A DNA stretch of 64,000 bases from Candidatus Enterococcus huntleyi (GCF_009933175.1 NZ_MAEJ01000016.1:1-64000), one strand, 5' to 3'; counted from the first letter of the stretch, positions 53,837 through 64,000 are shown. Notes: generated by a model from the sequence alone, not told the origin. Made by a program: numbers and translations.

Positions 53837-56350
53837 TTAATTTGCGACAATATTGACCAATTTATTAGGAACGACAATTACTTTACGAATTGTTTTTCCT
53901 TCAATATTCGCTTGAATAGTTTCATCAGCCATCGCTAATTTTTCAAGCTCGTCTTTTGATAAGTCACGAGCCACATTGACTTTTGTACGAACTTTTCCGT
54001 TAATTTGGAAAACAACTTCAATCTCATCTTCCACTAATTGTGCTTCATCATAGGTTGGCCAAGGAACATAAGAAATTCCATCCTCATTCCCTAAGATAGA
54101 CCACAATTCTTCTCCCATATGTGGCGCAACTGGTGCCAATAATTGCACGAAGCCTTCCATGTATTCATAAGGAAGAACTTCTGATTTATAGGCTTCATTA
54201 ACGAACACCATCAGCTGCGAAATCCCTGTATTAAAATGTAGATTATTGAAATCTTCTGTGACTTTCTTCACTGTTTGATGGTAGACTTTGGTTAATTTCC
54301 CATCATTGACTGTGGTGATTCGGTCACGCATTTTATCATTTTCATCCACTAACAGACGCCATACGCGGTCTAAGAATTTACGGCTTCCTTCAAGTCCATT
54401 TTCACTCCACGCAATCGAAGCATCCAACGGTCCCATGAACATTTCATACATCCGTAATGTATCGGCACCGTATTTTTCAATCACGTCATCTGGATTCACG
54501 ACATTCTTCAGTGATTTACTCATCTTAGCCGGCGCTTCTTCTAATTCTTCACCTGTTTCCATGCTGACCCAAACATTATCGCGTTTTTCAACTTTATTAG
54601 TTGGTACTAATGCCCCACGGCTGTCACGGAAACTTTGACCTAAAATCATTCCTTGATTGTACAGTTTTTGGAACGGTTCTTTCGTTGCAACCACCCCAAT
54701 ATCATATAAGAATTTATGCCAGAAACGAGCGTACAATAAGTGAAGTACCGCATGCTCCGCACCACCGATATAAATATCAACCGGCATCCAGCGTTCAAGT
54801 TTTTCCTGACTCGCTATTTCATTCTTGTTATGCGGGTCAATGAAACGTAGGTAATACCACGAGCTACCAGCCCACTGTGGCATCGTATTTGTCTCACGAC
54901 GACCCTTCATACCCGTCTCAGGATCCACAACATTCACCCAATCAGTAATATTGGCTAATGGTGACTCCCCTGTTCCACTTGGTTGGATATTATCTGTTTT
55001 TGGCAAAGTCAAAGGCAATTCTGATTCCGGAACAGTTGTTGTCGTGCCATCTTCCCAATGAATCACTGGAATTGGTTCACCCCAATAACGCTGACGAGAA
55101 AATAACCAGTCACGTAGACGATAGCTAACTTCTTTTTTACCCACGCCTTGTTCTTCTAACCAAGCATTCATTTGTTCGATTGCTTCTTCTTTGTTCAAGC
55201 CATCAAGAAAATCAGAATTAATATGCGGACCATCGCCAACATAGGCTTCTTTAGTGACATCGCCACCTGCTACAACCGGTGTAATTTCGATACCGAAAGT
55301 TTGAGCAAATTCAAAATCTCGTTCGTCATGCGCTGGAACCGCCATGATAGCACCAGTTCCATAAGAAGCTAAGACATAGTCAGCAATCCAAATAGGTATT
55401 TGTTTGCCGTTCACTGGATTAATTGCGTAGGCACCTGTGAAAACACCAGTCTTTTCTTTGGCTAAATCAGTCCGATTTAAATCAGATTTCTTCGCAGCAG
55501 CTTCAATATAGGCTTCAACTGCTTCTTTTTGTTCCGGTGTCGTAATCTTTTTCACCAAATCAAGCTCTGGTGCTAAGACAGTATACGTTGCGCCAAATAA
55601 CGTATCTGGACGTGTTGTAAAGACATTAAATGATTCATCTGCTCCGTCAATTTTAAAAGTCACACTCGCTCCAACCGAACGACCGATCCAGTTTCTTTGC
55701 ATTTCTTTGATACTTTCAGGCCAGTCAACGGTCTCTAAATCATCTAATAAACGATCTGCATAGGCCGTAATCTTCAACATCCATTGACGCATTGGTTTAC
55801 GCACAACATCATAGCCGCCACGTTCACTTTTGCCATCAATGACTTCTTCATTAGAAATAACTGTTCCTAATTCAGGCACCCAATTCACAGCAACTTCTGC
55901 TTCATACGCTAGCCCTTTTTCATATAATTTAGTGAAAATCCATTGCGTCCATTTGTAGTATTCAGGATCCGTAGTATTAATTTCACGATTCCAATCATAA
56001 CTAAAGCCTAGTGCATTAATTTGGCGACGGAAAGTTTCAATATTCTTTTTCGTAAATTCTGCTGGATCATTCCCTGTATCTAACGCATATTGCTCCGCTG
56101 GCAATCCAAATGCATCCCAACCCATCGGATGCAAAACATTATACCCTTGGCTTCTTTTGATACGTGATAGAATATCGGTCGCAGTATAACCTTCTGGGTG
56201 ACCTACGTGAAGTCCTTGTCCTGAAGGATACGGAAACATATCTAATGCATAAAATTTTGGTTTCTCTGGGTCATCAAGCGTGTTAAAGGCATTCGTTTTT
56301 GCCCAGTATTTTTGCCATTTTTTTTCTATCTCTTTGTGGTTATAACTCAT
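53837..56350 (-). CDS. leuS: Leucyl-tRNA synthetase
   Basis: Charges tRNA-Leu. At 837 residues it is slightly longer than typical Firmicutes LeuRS (about 805). HIGH-type motif [22 protein letters not shown] motif as [10 protein letters not shown], and the editing domain [12 protein letters not shown]...[12 protein letters not shown]. The start ATG has AGGAGGAAAATC directly upstream. Controlled by a T-box leader immediately upstream. C-terminal domain ends [11 protein letters not shown]. Confidence 0.97.
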   Translation of the reverse strand: MSYNHKEIEKKWQKYWAKTNAFNTLDDPEKPKFYALDMFPYPSGQGLHVGHPEGYTATDILSRIKRSQGYNVLHPMGWDAFGLPAEQYALDTGNDPAEFTKKNIETFRRQINALGFSYDWNREINTTDPEYYKWTQWIFTKLYEKGLAYEAEVAVNWVPELGTVISNEEVIDGKSERGGYDVVRKPMRQWMLKITAYADRLLDDLETVDWPESIKEMQRNWIGRSVGASVTFKIDGADESFNVFTTRPDTLFGATYTVLAPELDLVKKITTPEQKEAVEAYIEAAAKKSDLNRTDLAKEKTGVFTGAYAINPVNGKQIPIWIADYVLASYGTGAIMAVPAHDERDFEFAQTFGIEITPVVAGGDVTKEAYVGDGPHINSDFLDGLNKEEAIEQMNAWLEEQGVGKKEVSYRLRDWLFSRQRYWGEPIPVIHWEDGTTTTVPESELPLTLPKTDNIQPSGTGESPLANITDWVNVVDPETGMKGRRETNTMPQWAGSSWYYLRFIDPHNKNEIASQEKLERWMPVDIYIGGAEHAVLHLLYARFWHKFLYDIGVVATKEPFQKLYNQGMILGQSFRDSRGALVPTNKVEKRDNVWVSMETGEELEEAPAKMSKSLKNVVNPDDVIEKYGADTLRMYEMFMGPLDASIAWSENGLEGSRKFLDRVWRLLVDENDKMRDRITTVNDGKLTKVYHQTVKKVTEDFNNLHFNTGISQLMVFVNEAYKSEVLPYEYMEGFVQLLAPVAPHMGEELWSILGNEDGISYVPWPTYDEAQLVEDEIEVVFQINGKVRTKVNVARDLSKDELEKLAMADETIQANIEGKTIRKVIVVPNKLVNIVAN

Positions 56351-56364
56351 GATTTTCCTCCTTT

Positions 56365-56600
56365 ATACTAAAAAAAAGTCCTATAAAAAGAGCATGTGCT
56401 CTTTTTATAGGACGTAATCTACGTGGTACCACCTACATTTACCTTTTCATTGAAAAGGCCTCAGACGTGTTAACGATCGTCACCGTACTTGCTTACTTTG
56501 GTTCAGCAAATATACGAGAAAGGCGAGTTCAAAAGCATCCATACACATTTTCACCAACCATGTGCTCTCTAAAATTTCAAACTTTTTACTAATTCCTTTT
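56365..56600 (-). promoter_or_regulatory. T-box leader of leuS (leucine, CUC specifier)
   Basis: Read on the minus strand: stem I start AGAGAGCACATGG (near 56570-56580), specifier GAACTC with CTC at 56525-56527, later the T-box core AGGTGGTACCACG at about 56422-56434, then the terminator. Uncharged tRNA-Leu would pair with the specifier and T-box bulge and prevent termination. Confidence 0.9.
56370..56413 (-). terminator. T-box terminator of leuS
   Basis: Seventeen-base arms 56378-56394 and 56397-56413 followed on the minus strand by a run of eight T. The competing antiterminator would use the T-box bases upstream. Confidence 0.9.
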
Positions 56601-56659
56601 TATCCGCTTATCTATTTCAGTAGCTTCATACTACCAAATTTACTCAACGAATTCAATTC

Positions 56660-59032
56660 TTATTTCACTTTAAGTTTTTGCCCAATGTAAATCATATCAG
56701 ATTTTAGATTGTTCAATGATTTTACTTTATCAACTGTTAACCCATTTTTTTGAGCAATCGTCCATAATGTATCGCCACTCTTCACCTGATAAGTGCCTGC
56801 TGCTGAAGAACTGCTAGGTTTTGAACTAGTATTCGAACTTGCAGAGTTATTCGTAGTTGTTGTGCTACCAGCCGCTTTTGAAACGCGTACTTTCTGCCCT
56901 GGATAAATGAAATCATTCTTAATATTATTCCATTTTTTGAAGTCAGTCATACTAATACCATGCTTCGTAGAAATTCCCCAGACTGAGTCACCCGATTTGA
57001 CGGTATAGTACTGATCTGAATTTGAGGCACTACTATTACTACTGCTTGAATTAGTCGTTGAATTATTATTGGTGTTCGAACTAGTCGAATTACTCGTTGT
57101 ACCCGCAGACGATGAACCATTTTTAACCACTAGCTTTTGACCTGGATAGATGAAATCATTTTTGATATTGTTCCAACTTCTCAATTGACTCATGCTAATT
57201 CCATATTTATTTGAAATAGCCCAGACTGAATCACCCGATTTAACAGTATACTGCTGGCTGCCAGTAGATGAATTATTGTTAGAACTGCTATTGCTCTTAT
57301 TGTTTGAGCCAGTCGTCGAATTATTTGTTGTGCCTGCAGTAGCAGTCGATGAACCATTTTTGACGACTAACTTTTGACCTGGGTAGATGAAATCATTTTT
57401 GATATTATTCCAACTTCTCAATTGGCTCATGCTAATCCCATATTTATTCGAGATGGCCCAAATCGAATCACCTGATTTAACAGTATACTGCTGACTTGAA
57501 CCTGATGTCCCCGTTGAGCCACTGTTGCCTTTATTCGCTGAATTGTTGGTTGTATTAGTGTTTGAATTGCTCGTCGAATTATTGCTTGAACTACTTGAAC
57601 CAGCTGTCCCTTTTTTAACTACTAATTTTTGACCTGGATAGATGAAATCATTTTTGATACTGTTCCAACTTCTTAACTGACTCATGCTAATCCCATATTT
57701 ATTCGAAATAGCCCAGACTGAATCACCTGATTTAACAGTATACTGCTGACTTGAACTTGATGTCCCCGTTGAGCCACTGCTGCCTTTATTCGCTGAATTG
57801 TTGGTTGTATTAGTGTTTGAATTGCTCGTCGAATTATTACTTGAACTACTTGAACCAGCTGTCCCTTTTTTAACCACTAATTTTTGACCTGGGTAGATGA
57901 AATCATTTTTGATACTGTTCCAACTTCTCAACTGGCTCATGCTAATCCCGTATTTATTCGAAATAGCCCAGACTGAATCACCTGATTTAACAGTATAATA
58001 CTGGCTAGAGCTAGATGAATTACTACTAGAACTGCTATTACCTTTGTTGTTGGAGCTGGTATTTGAGCTCGTCGAATTATTTGTACTAGTCGAACCACTC
58101 GCAGAACTATTTCCTGATCCGCCATTATTTACGACAAGCTTTTGACCTGGATAGATAAAATCATTTTTGATATTATTCCAGCTTCTCAACTGACTCATAG
58201 TGATGCCATATTTGTTAGAAATGCCCCAAATTGAATCACCTGATTTGACTGTATAATATTGTTTACCAGCCGTTGAACCTGTCGCTGTATTATTCGAGCT
58301 ACCCGTAGTCGCATTCCCTGTGTTACTAGTATTCGAATTACCTGTAGTCGCACCGCCACCCGCATTACCAGTAGCTGGAGTATCATATCTTGTTAATCCA
58401 TAAGTTGTAATAATTTTATTTAATTTGCTGGCGTAAGACGGATCTGTTGCATAACGTCCAGTTAACCAAGCCGTTGCATCGCGGTAAGAAGACGTATTGC
58501 TTTTCCATGTGCCAGAGTAATAATAGACTCCTGCTCGCAGGGAAACATTTCTCAACACGTAAGCATTATCTGCAAATGATTCCGCATAAGAAGGATACTT
58601 ACGGAAAGGCTCTTTCTTAGTCACCCATCGACCACTCAAATATTCCCACGTATCCATGTAAACCGTTTGGCCTTGGTAACTGCCTTTAATACCAAATAAG
58701 TTATGGTTTGGCGCCATCGATAAACCACTAGCTCCCCAACCACTTTCTACAATCGCTTGCGCAATCATTACTGAGGCATACAAATCATTGGCACTGGCTA
58801 CAGGTTGTGCATAAGTCGCAATTTGTGAAATAAAAGCAGAGGTATTGGTCCGCAAAGCGACTTGATTCGACTCAACAGCTTGCGCTTCTAGTGGTGCAAG
58901 TAAAGGTGCCGCAATCGAACAAGACATCATGGCAGTCCCCATAACCGTTGCCCCTTTTTTCATTTGTTTAAAAGCAAGACGCTGTGTTTCAGCCTTGCGT
59001 CTATCTTTTCTTGATATGTAGAGTTCTTTCAT
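56660..59032 (-). CDS. Secreted GH73 autolysin with seven LysM domains
   Basis: Cell-wall hydrolase of 790 residues. Signal peptide with a long basic n-region, cleaved near residue 53 (EAQAVES); GH73 glucosaminidase/muramidase domain about 62-212 with catalytic Glu in [10 protein letters not shown]; then seven LysM modules from residue about 259 to the end, each about 44 residues ((T)[20 protein letters not shown]...), separated by Ser/Asn/Thr-rich linkers. Same architecture as enterococcal muramidase-2 and AtlA, which have six LysM. LysM 2 to 4 are almost identical, including their linkers. A WalR-like box lies upstream. It probably splits septa after division. Confidence 0.92.
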   Translation of the reverse strand: MKELYISRKDRRKAETQRLAFKQMKKGATVMGTAMMSCSIAAPLLAPLEAQAVESNQVALRTNTSAFISQIATYAQPVASANDLYASVMIAQAIVESGWGASGLSMAPNHNLFGIKGSYQGQTVYMDTWEYLSGRWVTKKEPFRKYPSYAESFADNAYVLRNVSLRAGVYYYSGTWKSNTSSYRDATAWLTGRYATDPSYASKLNKIITTYGLTRYDTPATGNAGGGATTGNSNTSNTGNATTGSSNNTATGSTAGKQYYTVKSGDSIWGISNKYGITMSQLRSWNNIKNDFIYPGQKLVVNNGGSGNSSASGSTSTNNSTSSNTSSNNKGNSSSSSNSSSSSQYYTVKSGDSVWAISNKYGISMSQLRSWNSIKNDFIYPGQKLVVKKGTAGSSSSSNNSTSNSNTNTTNNSANKGSSGSTGTSSSSQQYTVKSGDSVWAISNKYGISMSQLRSWNSIKNDFIYPGQKLVVKKGTAGSSSSSNNSTSNSNTNTTNNSANKGNSGSTGTSGSSQQYTVKSGDSIWAISNKYGISMSQLRSWNNIKNDFIYPGQKLVVKNGSSTATAGTTNNSTTGSNNKSNSSSNNNSSTGSQQYTVKSGDSVWAISNKYGISMSQLRSWNNIKNDFIYPGQKLVVKNGSSSAGTTSNSTSSNTNNNSTTNSSSSNSSASNSDQYYTVKSGDSVWGISTKHGISMTDFKKWNNIKNDFIYPGQKVRVSKAAGSTTTTNNSASSNTSSKPSSSSAAGTYQVKSGDTLWTIAQKNGLTVDKVKSLNNLKSDMIYIGQKLKVK
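57360..57870 (-). repeat. Tandem 255-base units inside the autolysin gene
   Basis: Two consecutive units (each one LysM plus a Ser/Asn-rich linker, 85 codons) are nearly identical at DNA level; for instance the word CAGTATACTGCTGACTTGAA occurs at 57481 and again at 57736. Substitutions are few (KGSSGS/KGNSGS, SVW/SIW), indicating recent duplication or conversion. Confidence 0.8.
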
Positions 59033-59080
59033 TTTTTTCCTCCGACTTTCTTCCCGCTCTGATTTTTAATCGATGAGTTA

Positions 59081-59086
59081 ATTATA
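59081..59086 (-). promoter_or_regulatory. -10 box of the autolysin gene
   Basis: Minus-strand TATAAT about 50 bases before the start codon; the -35 region is weak, which would suit an activator. Confidence 0.45.
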
Positions 59087-59133
59087 ACTTTTCTTACACT
59101 TTATTAAAAGAATTTTAAGAAATAAAAACAATT

Positions 59134-59150
59134 TGTAATCTCCCTGTAAA
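59134..59150. promoter_or_regulatory. WalR (YycF)-like box upstream of the autolysin
   Basis: TGTAAT-CTCCC-TGTAAA fits the WalR direct-repeat consensus TGTWAH-N5-TGTWAH exactly. It lies about 50 bases upstream of the -10 box of the autolysin gene, though in the orientation opposite to that gene. WalRK regulates autolysins in Firmicutes. Confidence 0.55.
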
Positions 59151-59460
59151 CTAAAGAATAACGACCGTTTTAAATAAATCAGAATCCCTGTCCTACCAGT
59201 TGATTTCATTTGTTATTTATTTACCGACTAGTTACCGCTGTCTCTACTACATTACACCAAGATTACTGATCCCTCTCTAAGCGAATTTTCATTTTTAAAA
59301 ACCTCCGTTTTATTATAACCCCTGAACGTTTACCTCGAAGAAAAATTGAACATTCGATGCTTATTTTTCACCATAATGACTTATCAAAAACGGCATGCAT
59401 TCATTTTGTGTAGACATTTTGATATAACTTTCTCTCTTCGATTCTTTTTCTAAATGAAAA
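59151..59460. other. Intergenic stretch without a recognisable gene
   Basis: About 310 AT-rich bases between the divergent autolysin and PAP2 genes. No open frame with a ribosome binding site and no clear repeat was seen. Confidence 0.5.
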
Positions 59461-59467
59461 GTGGTGC

Positions 59468-59473
59468 TATAAT
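59468..59473 (+). promoter_or_regulatory. -10 box of the PAP2 gene
   Basis: TATAAT 34 bases before the start codon at 59502; RBS AAAGGAG follows. The -35 is T-rich and poor. Confidence 0.5.
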
Positions 59474-59501
59474 AGGTTCATTGTAAAAAAAGGAGCGTTC
59501 A

Positions 59502-60152
59502 ATGAAAAATAAACTATATTATCAATATGCAGGCAGTAGTGCCTTGCTTATTCTTGTTTTCCTAGGCTACGTCGTTCGTTTTTACCCCTCATGGTTACAA
59601 GGTTTTGACTCAGTGCTTACTTCTGTCATTCGCCACCCTTATCCAAACTGGAATTCTTTTTATCTGTGGGTGACTAAATTTGGTAATCCCAGTACAATGG
59701 TCATTCTAACTGCGGCTTTTCTACTAGTACTTCTCATGGGGAAACGGTACGCTGAAGCACTTTGGCTAACTATCAATGTCGGGCTAATTGGCGGACTAGT
59801 GAATCCCTTAATTAAACTCGTTTTCCTGCGCCAGCGTCCAACACTGGAACATTTGGTCCTTGAAACTAGCTACAGTTTTCCCAGCGGACACTCAAATGCC
59901 AGTATGTTACTCTTTGGCACGTTGATTTTTATGACTCCCCTATTTATTCAGCATAAACAGGTTCGACTCGTAGTTCAAATCCTACTTGGCTGCTTGATTC
60001 TCTCCATTGGTGTCAGCCGGGTTTATCTAGGCGTTCATTTCCCTAGTGATGTCTTAGGCGGTTTTTGCCTGGGGCTTTCTTGGCTACTATTAACGTATCC
60101 GATTTATGAAGAAAAACGCTTTGTTTGGCGCTTTAAAAGTAAACAAAAATAA
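59502..60152 (+). CDS. PAP2-family membrane phosphatase
   Basis: Integral membrane phosphatase of 216 residues with about six helices. The three PAP2 motifs are present: KLVFLRQRP (K-x6-R-P), SYSFPSGHSNASM (PSGH) and SRVYLGVHFPSDVLGG (SRx5Hx3D). It most likely dephosphorylates undecaprenyl pyrophosphate or phosphatidylglycerol phosphate at the outer face of the membrane. First of three co-directional genes, 40 bases before the MnmL gene. Confidence 0.9.
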   Translation: MKNKLYYQYAGSSALLILVFLGYVVRFYPSWLQGFDSVLTSVIRHPYPNWNSFYLWVTKFGNPSTMVILTAAFLLVLLMGKRYAEALWLTINVGLIGGLVNPLIKLVFLRQRPTLEHLVLETSYSFPSGHSNASMLLFGTLIFMTPLFIQHKQVRLVVQILLGCLILSIGVSRVYLGVHFPSDVLGGFCLGLSWLLLTYPIYEEKRFVWRFKSKQK

Positions 60153-60192
60153 CTCTATTTGCGTCACTTGATGAAAGAAAGAAGGAAACTAT

Positions 60193-61149
60193 ATGACTCA
60201 TTTCCCTTATTCTGAAGATGGTACAAAGCGATACCATTCCTGGAATTACGCCTTACGTGAAGAATTTGGTGGGAAAATTTTTAAAGTCCCTGTAGACGGT
60301 GGCTTTGATTGTCCTAACAGAGATGGAACAGTAGCCCATGGTGGTTGTACCTTTTGTAGCGTTTCTGGTTCTGGCGATATGATTGTTGCACCCGAAGAAC
60401 CCCTACCGATTCAGTTCAAAAAAGAGATCGATGAGATGCATAAAAAATGGCCGAACGTTGAGCAATATATCGTCTATTTTCAAAATTTCACTAACACCCA
60501 TGCCCCTGTAGCTGTGATACGCGAACGCTTTGAACAGGTGGTTAATTTACCCGGTGTGGTAGGTATTTCCATCGGTACACGGCCTGATTGCCTACCTGGC
60601 GATGTGGTTGACTATCTTGCTGAGCTCAATCAACGATATTATTTATGGGTCGAGCTTGGTCTGCAATCCACCTACGAAGAGACAAGCAATCTAATTAATC
60701 GCGCCCATGATTATCAAACCTATCTTGATGGTGTTGCCAAATTAAGAAAGCACAACATTCGGGTATGTACCCACTTAATCAATGGTTTACCCGGTGAAAC
60801 AATGGATATGATGCGCGAAAACGTCAAACGAACCATCCTGGATTCTGATATTCAAGGAATTAAGCTTCATCTACTTCATTTGATGACTAACACGCGTATG
60901 TTAAGAGATTACCAAGAAGGTCGTTTGCAGCTAATGTCTCGAGATGACTATGTTTCTGTTATCTGTGATCAACTAGAAATGATTCCTAAAGAAATTATTA
61001 TTCATCGTTTAACCGGTGATGCTCCCTGGGACTCATTAGTTGGACCTATGTGGAGTCTAAAAAAATGGGAAGTCCTCAATGCGATTGATGCTGAATTGAT
61101 TCGTAGAGATTCTTATCAAGGTAAATTTGATGTTCGTATAAAGGAGTAG
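60193..61149 (+). CDS. mnmL: Radical SAM protein MnmL (YtqA, TIGR01212 family)
   Basis: Radical SAM enzyme of 318 residues. The cluster-binding cysteines lie in FDCPNRDGTVAHGGCTFCSV (C-x-n-C-x-x-C, the variant spacing of this family). The Bacillus homologue YtqA has been assigned to conversion of cmnm5s2U to nm5s2U at the tRNA wobble base, and its partner is encoded next door. Earlier databases call it a TIGR01212/YhcC protein. Stop and next start are 7 bases apart, so the two act as an operon. Confidence 0.85.
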   Translation: MTHFPYSEDGTKRYHSWNYALREEFGGKIFKVPVDGGFDCPNRDGTVAHGGCTFCSVSGSGDMIVAPEEPLPIQFKKEIDEMHKKWPNVEQYIVYFQNFTNTHAPVAVIRERFEQVVNLPGVVGISIGTRPDCLPGDVVDYLAELNQRYYLWVELGLQSTYEETSNLINRAHDYQTYLDGVAKLRKHNIRVCTHLINGLPGETMDMMRENVKRTILDSDIQGIKLHLLHLMTNTRMLRDYQEGRLQLMSRDDYVSVICDQLEMIPKEIIIHRLTGDAPWDSLVGPMWSLKKWEVLNAIDAELIRRDSYQGKFDVRIKE

Positions 61150-61156
61150 GTCTAAA

Positions 61157-61726
61157 ATGTTACAAACAGCGCTACATTATAGCCACACACTAATAAAAGA
61201 GGTCTTGCAGCCTGGCGATAATGCGATTGATGCAACTATGGGAAATGGGTTTGATACTCTATTCCTAGCTGATTTAGTCGGTAAGACTGGGAAAGTTTTT
61301 AGTTTTGATGTCCAAGAACAGGCCGTCAAAACAACCCAAGAAAAATTGATTGCCGCAGGCTTAGACACTCGTGCGCAACTTTATCTACAAGGACACGAAA
61401 CACTGGGGGAAGTTTTAGATCCAGATTTTTCTATAAAAGCAGCAATTTTTAACCTCGGTTACCTACCTAAAAGTGATAAATCAATCATCACTTTACCTAG
61501 TACAACAAAAAAAGCTATGACTGAAATTCTTCTTCGACTCGTCCCTCGTGGACGTCTCATTTTGGTCGCTTACTATGGACATGTTGGAGGCACGGAAGAA
61601 TTAGACATGGTCAGAAATTACTGTGAAGCTCTTCCCCAAGAACAATTCAGCGTGCTAAACTATCAATTTATTAATCAAAAGAATCAACCACCGATTCTCT
61701 TTTGTATTGAACGTAAGAAACCCTAA
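61157..61726 (+). CDS. mnmM: tRNA methyltransferase MnmM (YtqB)
   Basis: SAM-dependent methyltransferase of 189 residues: motif I DATMGNGFDTLFLADLVG, then VFSFDVQEQAV, and the NLGYLPKSDK active-site block typical of the YtqB family. It methylates nm5s2U to mnm5s2U in tRNA. Encoded directly after mnmL; together they complete the wobble uridine modification without the MnmC route used in E. coli. A strong terminator follows. Confidence 0.88.
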   Translation: MLQTALHYSHTLIKEVLQPGDNAIDATMGNGFDTLFLADLVGKTGKVFSFDVQEQAVKTTQEKLIAAGLDTRAQLYLQGHETLGEVLDPDFSIKAAIFNLGYLPKSDKSIITLPSTTKKAMTEILLRLVPRGRLILVAYYGHVGGTEELDMVRNYCEALPQEQFSVLNYQFINQKNQPPILFCIERKKP

Positions 61727-61764
61727 AAAAATCCTGCACCCCTTTATAAGGTGCAGGATTTTTT
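61725..61764. terminator. Terminator after mnmM
   Basis: Perfect arms AAAAAAATCCTGCACC and GGTGCAGGATTTTTT with a short loop. Confidence 0.92.
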
Positions 61765-61799
61765 AGATGGAGGTCTTTATCACAACTACAATATAGTGA

Positions 61800-62327
61800 C
61801 TAGAACAGATATTTTACCGCCAACGCTAAGATGAAAAATAACGCCGCAATAACGATATAAAGACGGTTACCCATTTTAACTTTAGACGATTCAAGCTCTG
61901 TTCCCTTATACTCTTTCAATTGTCTTCGGAAATAGTAGAGCGTGTAAGTATTGGATAATATGACGCCTAATAAAACTATGTACATCGGCTCTGATATATA
62001 AAATTGACTCAGTAACTCTGGCAAAAACAAAAAGGCTATTAGTAATAGATTGGTGAGCTGAGCCCCTAATAAACTAACCTTTTGAATCTCAAACGCTTTT
62101 TCTCTTTTCTTAATTTCTTCCACAACCATCGATCCTTCCAATAATAAATTATCTAAAGATAAATCAAATAGTTTGGCTAAACGAATTAAGCTATCAATAT
62201 CAGGCGTCGTCTTTCCTGTTTCCCAATTTGAGATTGTTTTTTTAGAAACAAACACTTTTTCAGCTAATTGTTCCTGATTCAACTGATATTCTTTTCTTTT
62301 TTCTTTTAGCATTTGACTAATTTCCAT
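61800..62327 (-). CDS. XRE-family regulator with membrane tail
   Basis: A 175-residue protein: N-terminal helix-turn-helix (residues 1-62, LAEKVFVSKKTISNWETGKT) and a C-terminal part with three hydrophobic segments (SLLGAQLTNLLLIAFLFL, YIVLLGVILSNTYTLYYF, LYIVIAALFFILALAVKYLF). Such membrane-bound Cro/CI-type proteins are common in Lactobacillales and often respond to envelope stress or govern an adjacent transporter. No target is evident here; the ABC gene upstream is a candidate only by proximity. Confidence 0.82.
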   Translation of the reverse strand: MEISQMLKEKRKEYQLNQEQLAEKVFVSKKTISNWETGKTTPDIDSLIRLAKLFDLSLDNLLLEGSMVVEEIKKREKAFEIQKVSLLGAQLTNLLLIAFLFLPELLSQFYISEPMYIVLLGVILSNTYTLYYFRRQLKEYKGTELESSKVKMGNRLYIVIAALFFILALAVKYLF

Positions 62328-62727
62328 TTATCTTCACCTACAATTTACTATTTTCTGTGACTCTTTCTCAATCCAATATATTGCACTTTGGTTAAAATGT
62401 CGATAGCAAATGATTACATCCCTTGATATAACAAGCTTTGTTCCTCTATATTTATGCTTATTTTTTCTGATGAATAAAATAAATTCAGCTCATGACAATT
62501 ATAAAACCAGCCCTCCTTAATATAGATAATCAGGAAATAGTAGCGAATTCCTCTGTATTTTACCTAGGTAAGATTAGGTATTTCTCGATAATTACCCAGT
62601 TAATCGACAAAAAACAGCCACACAAAGCACTTTGCACTCTGTAGTGACTGTTTCATTTTTCTTACTATTGCAGATTTTATCCATCTGTTATTACTTTAGA
62701 TTATTTCCAGTAAAACAAACTTATCTA
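62328..62727. other. Intergenic stretch between the XRE gene and the ABC exporter
   Basis: No open frame seen. It contains the XRE promoter region and, at 62609-62653, the terminator of the ABC gene. Confidence 0.5.
62609..62653 (-). terminator. Terminator of the ABC exporter gene
   Basis: Minus-strand stem AACAGTCAC/GTGGCTGTT (one wobble) followed by TTTTTTG, about 75 bases after the stop codon. Confidence 0.65.
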
Positions 62728-64000
62728 CTATTCAAACACAAATTGGTTATGATACAGCTCAGCATAGAAGCCATCTTCTTTTAATAATTCATGATGACTA
62801 CCTTCTTCAATGACTTGACCATCACGCAAGACGACAATACGATCCGCGTTTAAGATTGTTTTCAATCGGTGAGCAATTACGAAGCTTGTTCGCCCTTTGA
62901 TTGCTTCATCCATTGCTTTTTGAATTTTCGCTTCCGTCACCGTATCAACGTTACTTGTCGCTTCATCCAAAATTAGCAAGGCTGGATTCGTAATAATCGT
63001 CCGAGCAATACTGATTAACTGTTTTTGTCCGGTACTAAAGATATTATTTTCTTCGGTAATTTCCGTATTATAGCCCTCTTCCAAATCCATAATAAAATCA
63101 TGAATATTGGCTTGTTTGGCAGCATACGTGACCTCTTCATCGGTTGCTGAAGGGCGACCGAACACAATGTTTTCACGAATAGTACCAGAGAATAAGACGG
63201 AATCCTGTAAAACAATCCCAACATGCTCTCTAAGGCTAGCTAGATCTAATTCACGAATATCTGTGCCATCAAAAGTTACCGAACCGCTATTCACATCATA
63301 GAAGCGATTAAGCAGATTCATAATCGTGGTTTTCCCTGAACCAGTCGGTCCCACAAGAGCAACCATTTCTCCCTTAGCCACTTCTATCGAGACATCCTTT
63401 AGGATTAGCTTCTCTTCATCGTAGCCAAAGTTAACATGATTTAACGCCACTGCTGAATTGATACCAGAAATTTTTTGACCATTTTCTGGTCTAACTTCTT
63501 CAGGCTCATCAAACATCTCATTCAAACGTCTCGCACCTGTCACCGCTAATTGAATCATGCTATAGCCTGAAGAAATTTGCATTAATGGTTGGTAATATTG
63601 TTGCGAATATTGAACAAAAGTTACTACTAACCCCAACGCTACTGAACGATCTAGCTCACCATTTAACGCTAACCAACCACCAAAGAAAATCACGATAGCT
63701 GTATTGACTAACGACATCCCTTGCATCATTGGAAAGAGCAAACCTGAATAGACTTGACCTTTATAGGTCGCTTCACGAACCTTGGTATTATGCTCAACAA
63801 AGCCATCAATCGTTTCCTCTTGTAGCCCATTGGTAATAATAATACGTTGACCAGAAATCTTTTCATCCATATAACCATTCAATTTACCGACTTCATCTTG
63901 TTGCAAATCGACATACTTGCGAGCTTTTTGAATCACAATTACTGCAATTAAAATAGCAATCGGCGTTGAGGCAATCGTTGCCCACGCTAAAGTCACATTT
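62728..64000 (-). CDS. ABC exporter half-transporter, C-terminal part (continues beyond window)
   Basis: The open frame runs to the edge of the window. The 423 residues visible lack about the first 160-170 of a normal 580-600 residue half-transporter, so the GTG at 63996 is not the true start. Seen: the later membrane helices, Walker [11 protein letters not shown]-loop, signature region [15 protein letters not shown], Walker [11 protein letters not shown]-loop VIAHRLKT. The signature reads STGQ instead of SGGQ, as found in some heterodimeric exporters, so a partner half-transporter may precede it outside the window. Confidence 0.85.
   Translation of the reverse strand, partial: NVTLAWATIASTPIAILIAVIVIQKARKYVDLQQDEVGKLNGYMDEKISGQRIIITNGLQEETIDGFVEHNTKVREATYKGQVYSGLLFPMMQGMSLVNTAIVIFFGGWLALNGELDRSVALGLVVTFVQYSQQYYQPLMQISSGYSMIQLAVTGARRLNEMFDEPEEVRPENGQKISGINSAVALNHVNFGYDEEKLILKDVSIEVAKGEMVALVGPTGSGKTTIMNLLNRFYDVNSGSVTFDGTDIRELDLASLREHVGIVLQDSVLFSGTIRENIVFGRPSATDEEVTYAAKQANIHDFIMDLEEGYNTEITEENNIFSTGQKQLISIARTIITNPALLILDEATSNVDTVTEAKIQKAMDEAIKGRTSFVIAHRLKTILNADRIVVLRDGQVIEEGSHHELLKEDGFYAELYHNQFVFE

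Overview
The window is from a low-GC Gram-positive bacterium of the Lactobacillales, most likely an Enterococcus or close relative. The evidence is a lysine-type MurE, a class A PBP2a, an AtlA/muramidase-2-type LysM autolysin, a leucine T-box, CcpA-type cre sites, LplABC/YesLMN-type sugar uptake and strong AGGAG ribosome binding sites. I saw no rRNA or tRNA gene. The species cannot be named from sequence alone.

Layout. 1-152: right end of an ISL3-family insertion sequence. 245-5209: glucuronate/fructuronate catabolism (uxaC, uxuA, uxuB) with a divergent GntR/FCD regulator. 5332-9387: a YlbF/UPF0342 protein, PBP2a and an RluA-family pseudouridine synthase. 9754-17952: a cytoplasmic high-mannose N-glycan locus (ROK kinase, GH38, GH125, then divergently a GntR-LacI regulator and GH92), with paired TGATATATCA operators and a cre-like site over the promoter. 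18128-20484: a MarR regulator and multidrug ABC exporter. 20485-21200: non-coding, with two long palindromes. 21201-35090: a long co-directional block on the minus strand (LplB, LplC, lipoprotein, YesL, YesM, YesN, an unidentified TIM-barrel protein, metallophosphoesterase, YitT membrane protein, EEP-family phosphodiesterase, GH20 hexosaminidase, sulfatase). It reads as one uptake and degradation system for a sulfated and perhaps phosphodiester-bearing glycan, and is the least conventional system here.

35392-49043: a complete type I-C CRISPR-Cas locus, cas3-cas5-cas8c-cas7-cas4-cas1-cas2, followed by a leader and an array of 83 repeats and 82 spacers. A strong internal Shine-Dalgarno and GTG inside cas8c predict a separately translated Cas11c small subunit. 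The spacers appear mostly sense-strand and phased to codon boundaries at their PAM-proximal end, which points to a TTC PAM (GAA on the sense strand). Some translate to recognisable phage motifs (terminase small subunit start, terminase large subunit ATPase loop, HELVH-type protein).

49492-64000: housekeeping genes: an RsuA-type pseudouridine synthase, a MurJ/SpoVB-like flippase, MurE, T-box-controlled LeuS, a secreted GH73 autolysin with seven LysM domains and an upstream WalR-like box, a PAP2 phosphatase, the tRNA-modification pair MnmL/MnmM, an XRE membrane regulator and the C-terminal part of an ABC exporter that runs off the window.

All calls come from reading the sequence and from knowledge of the families; no database search was run.
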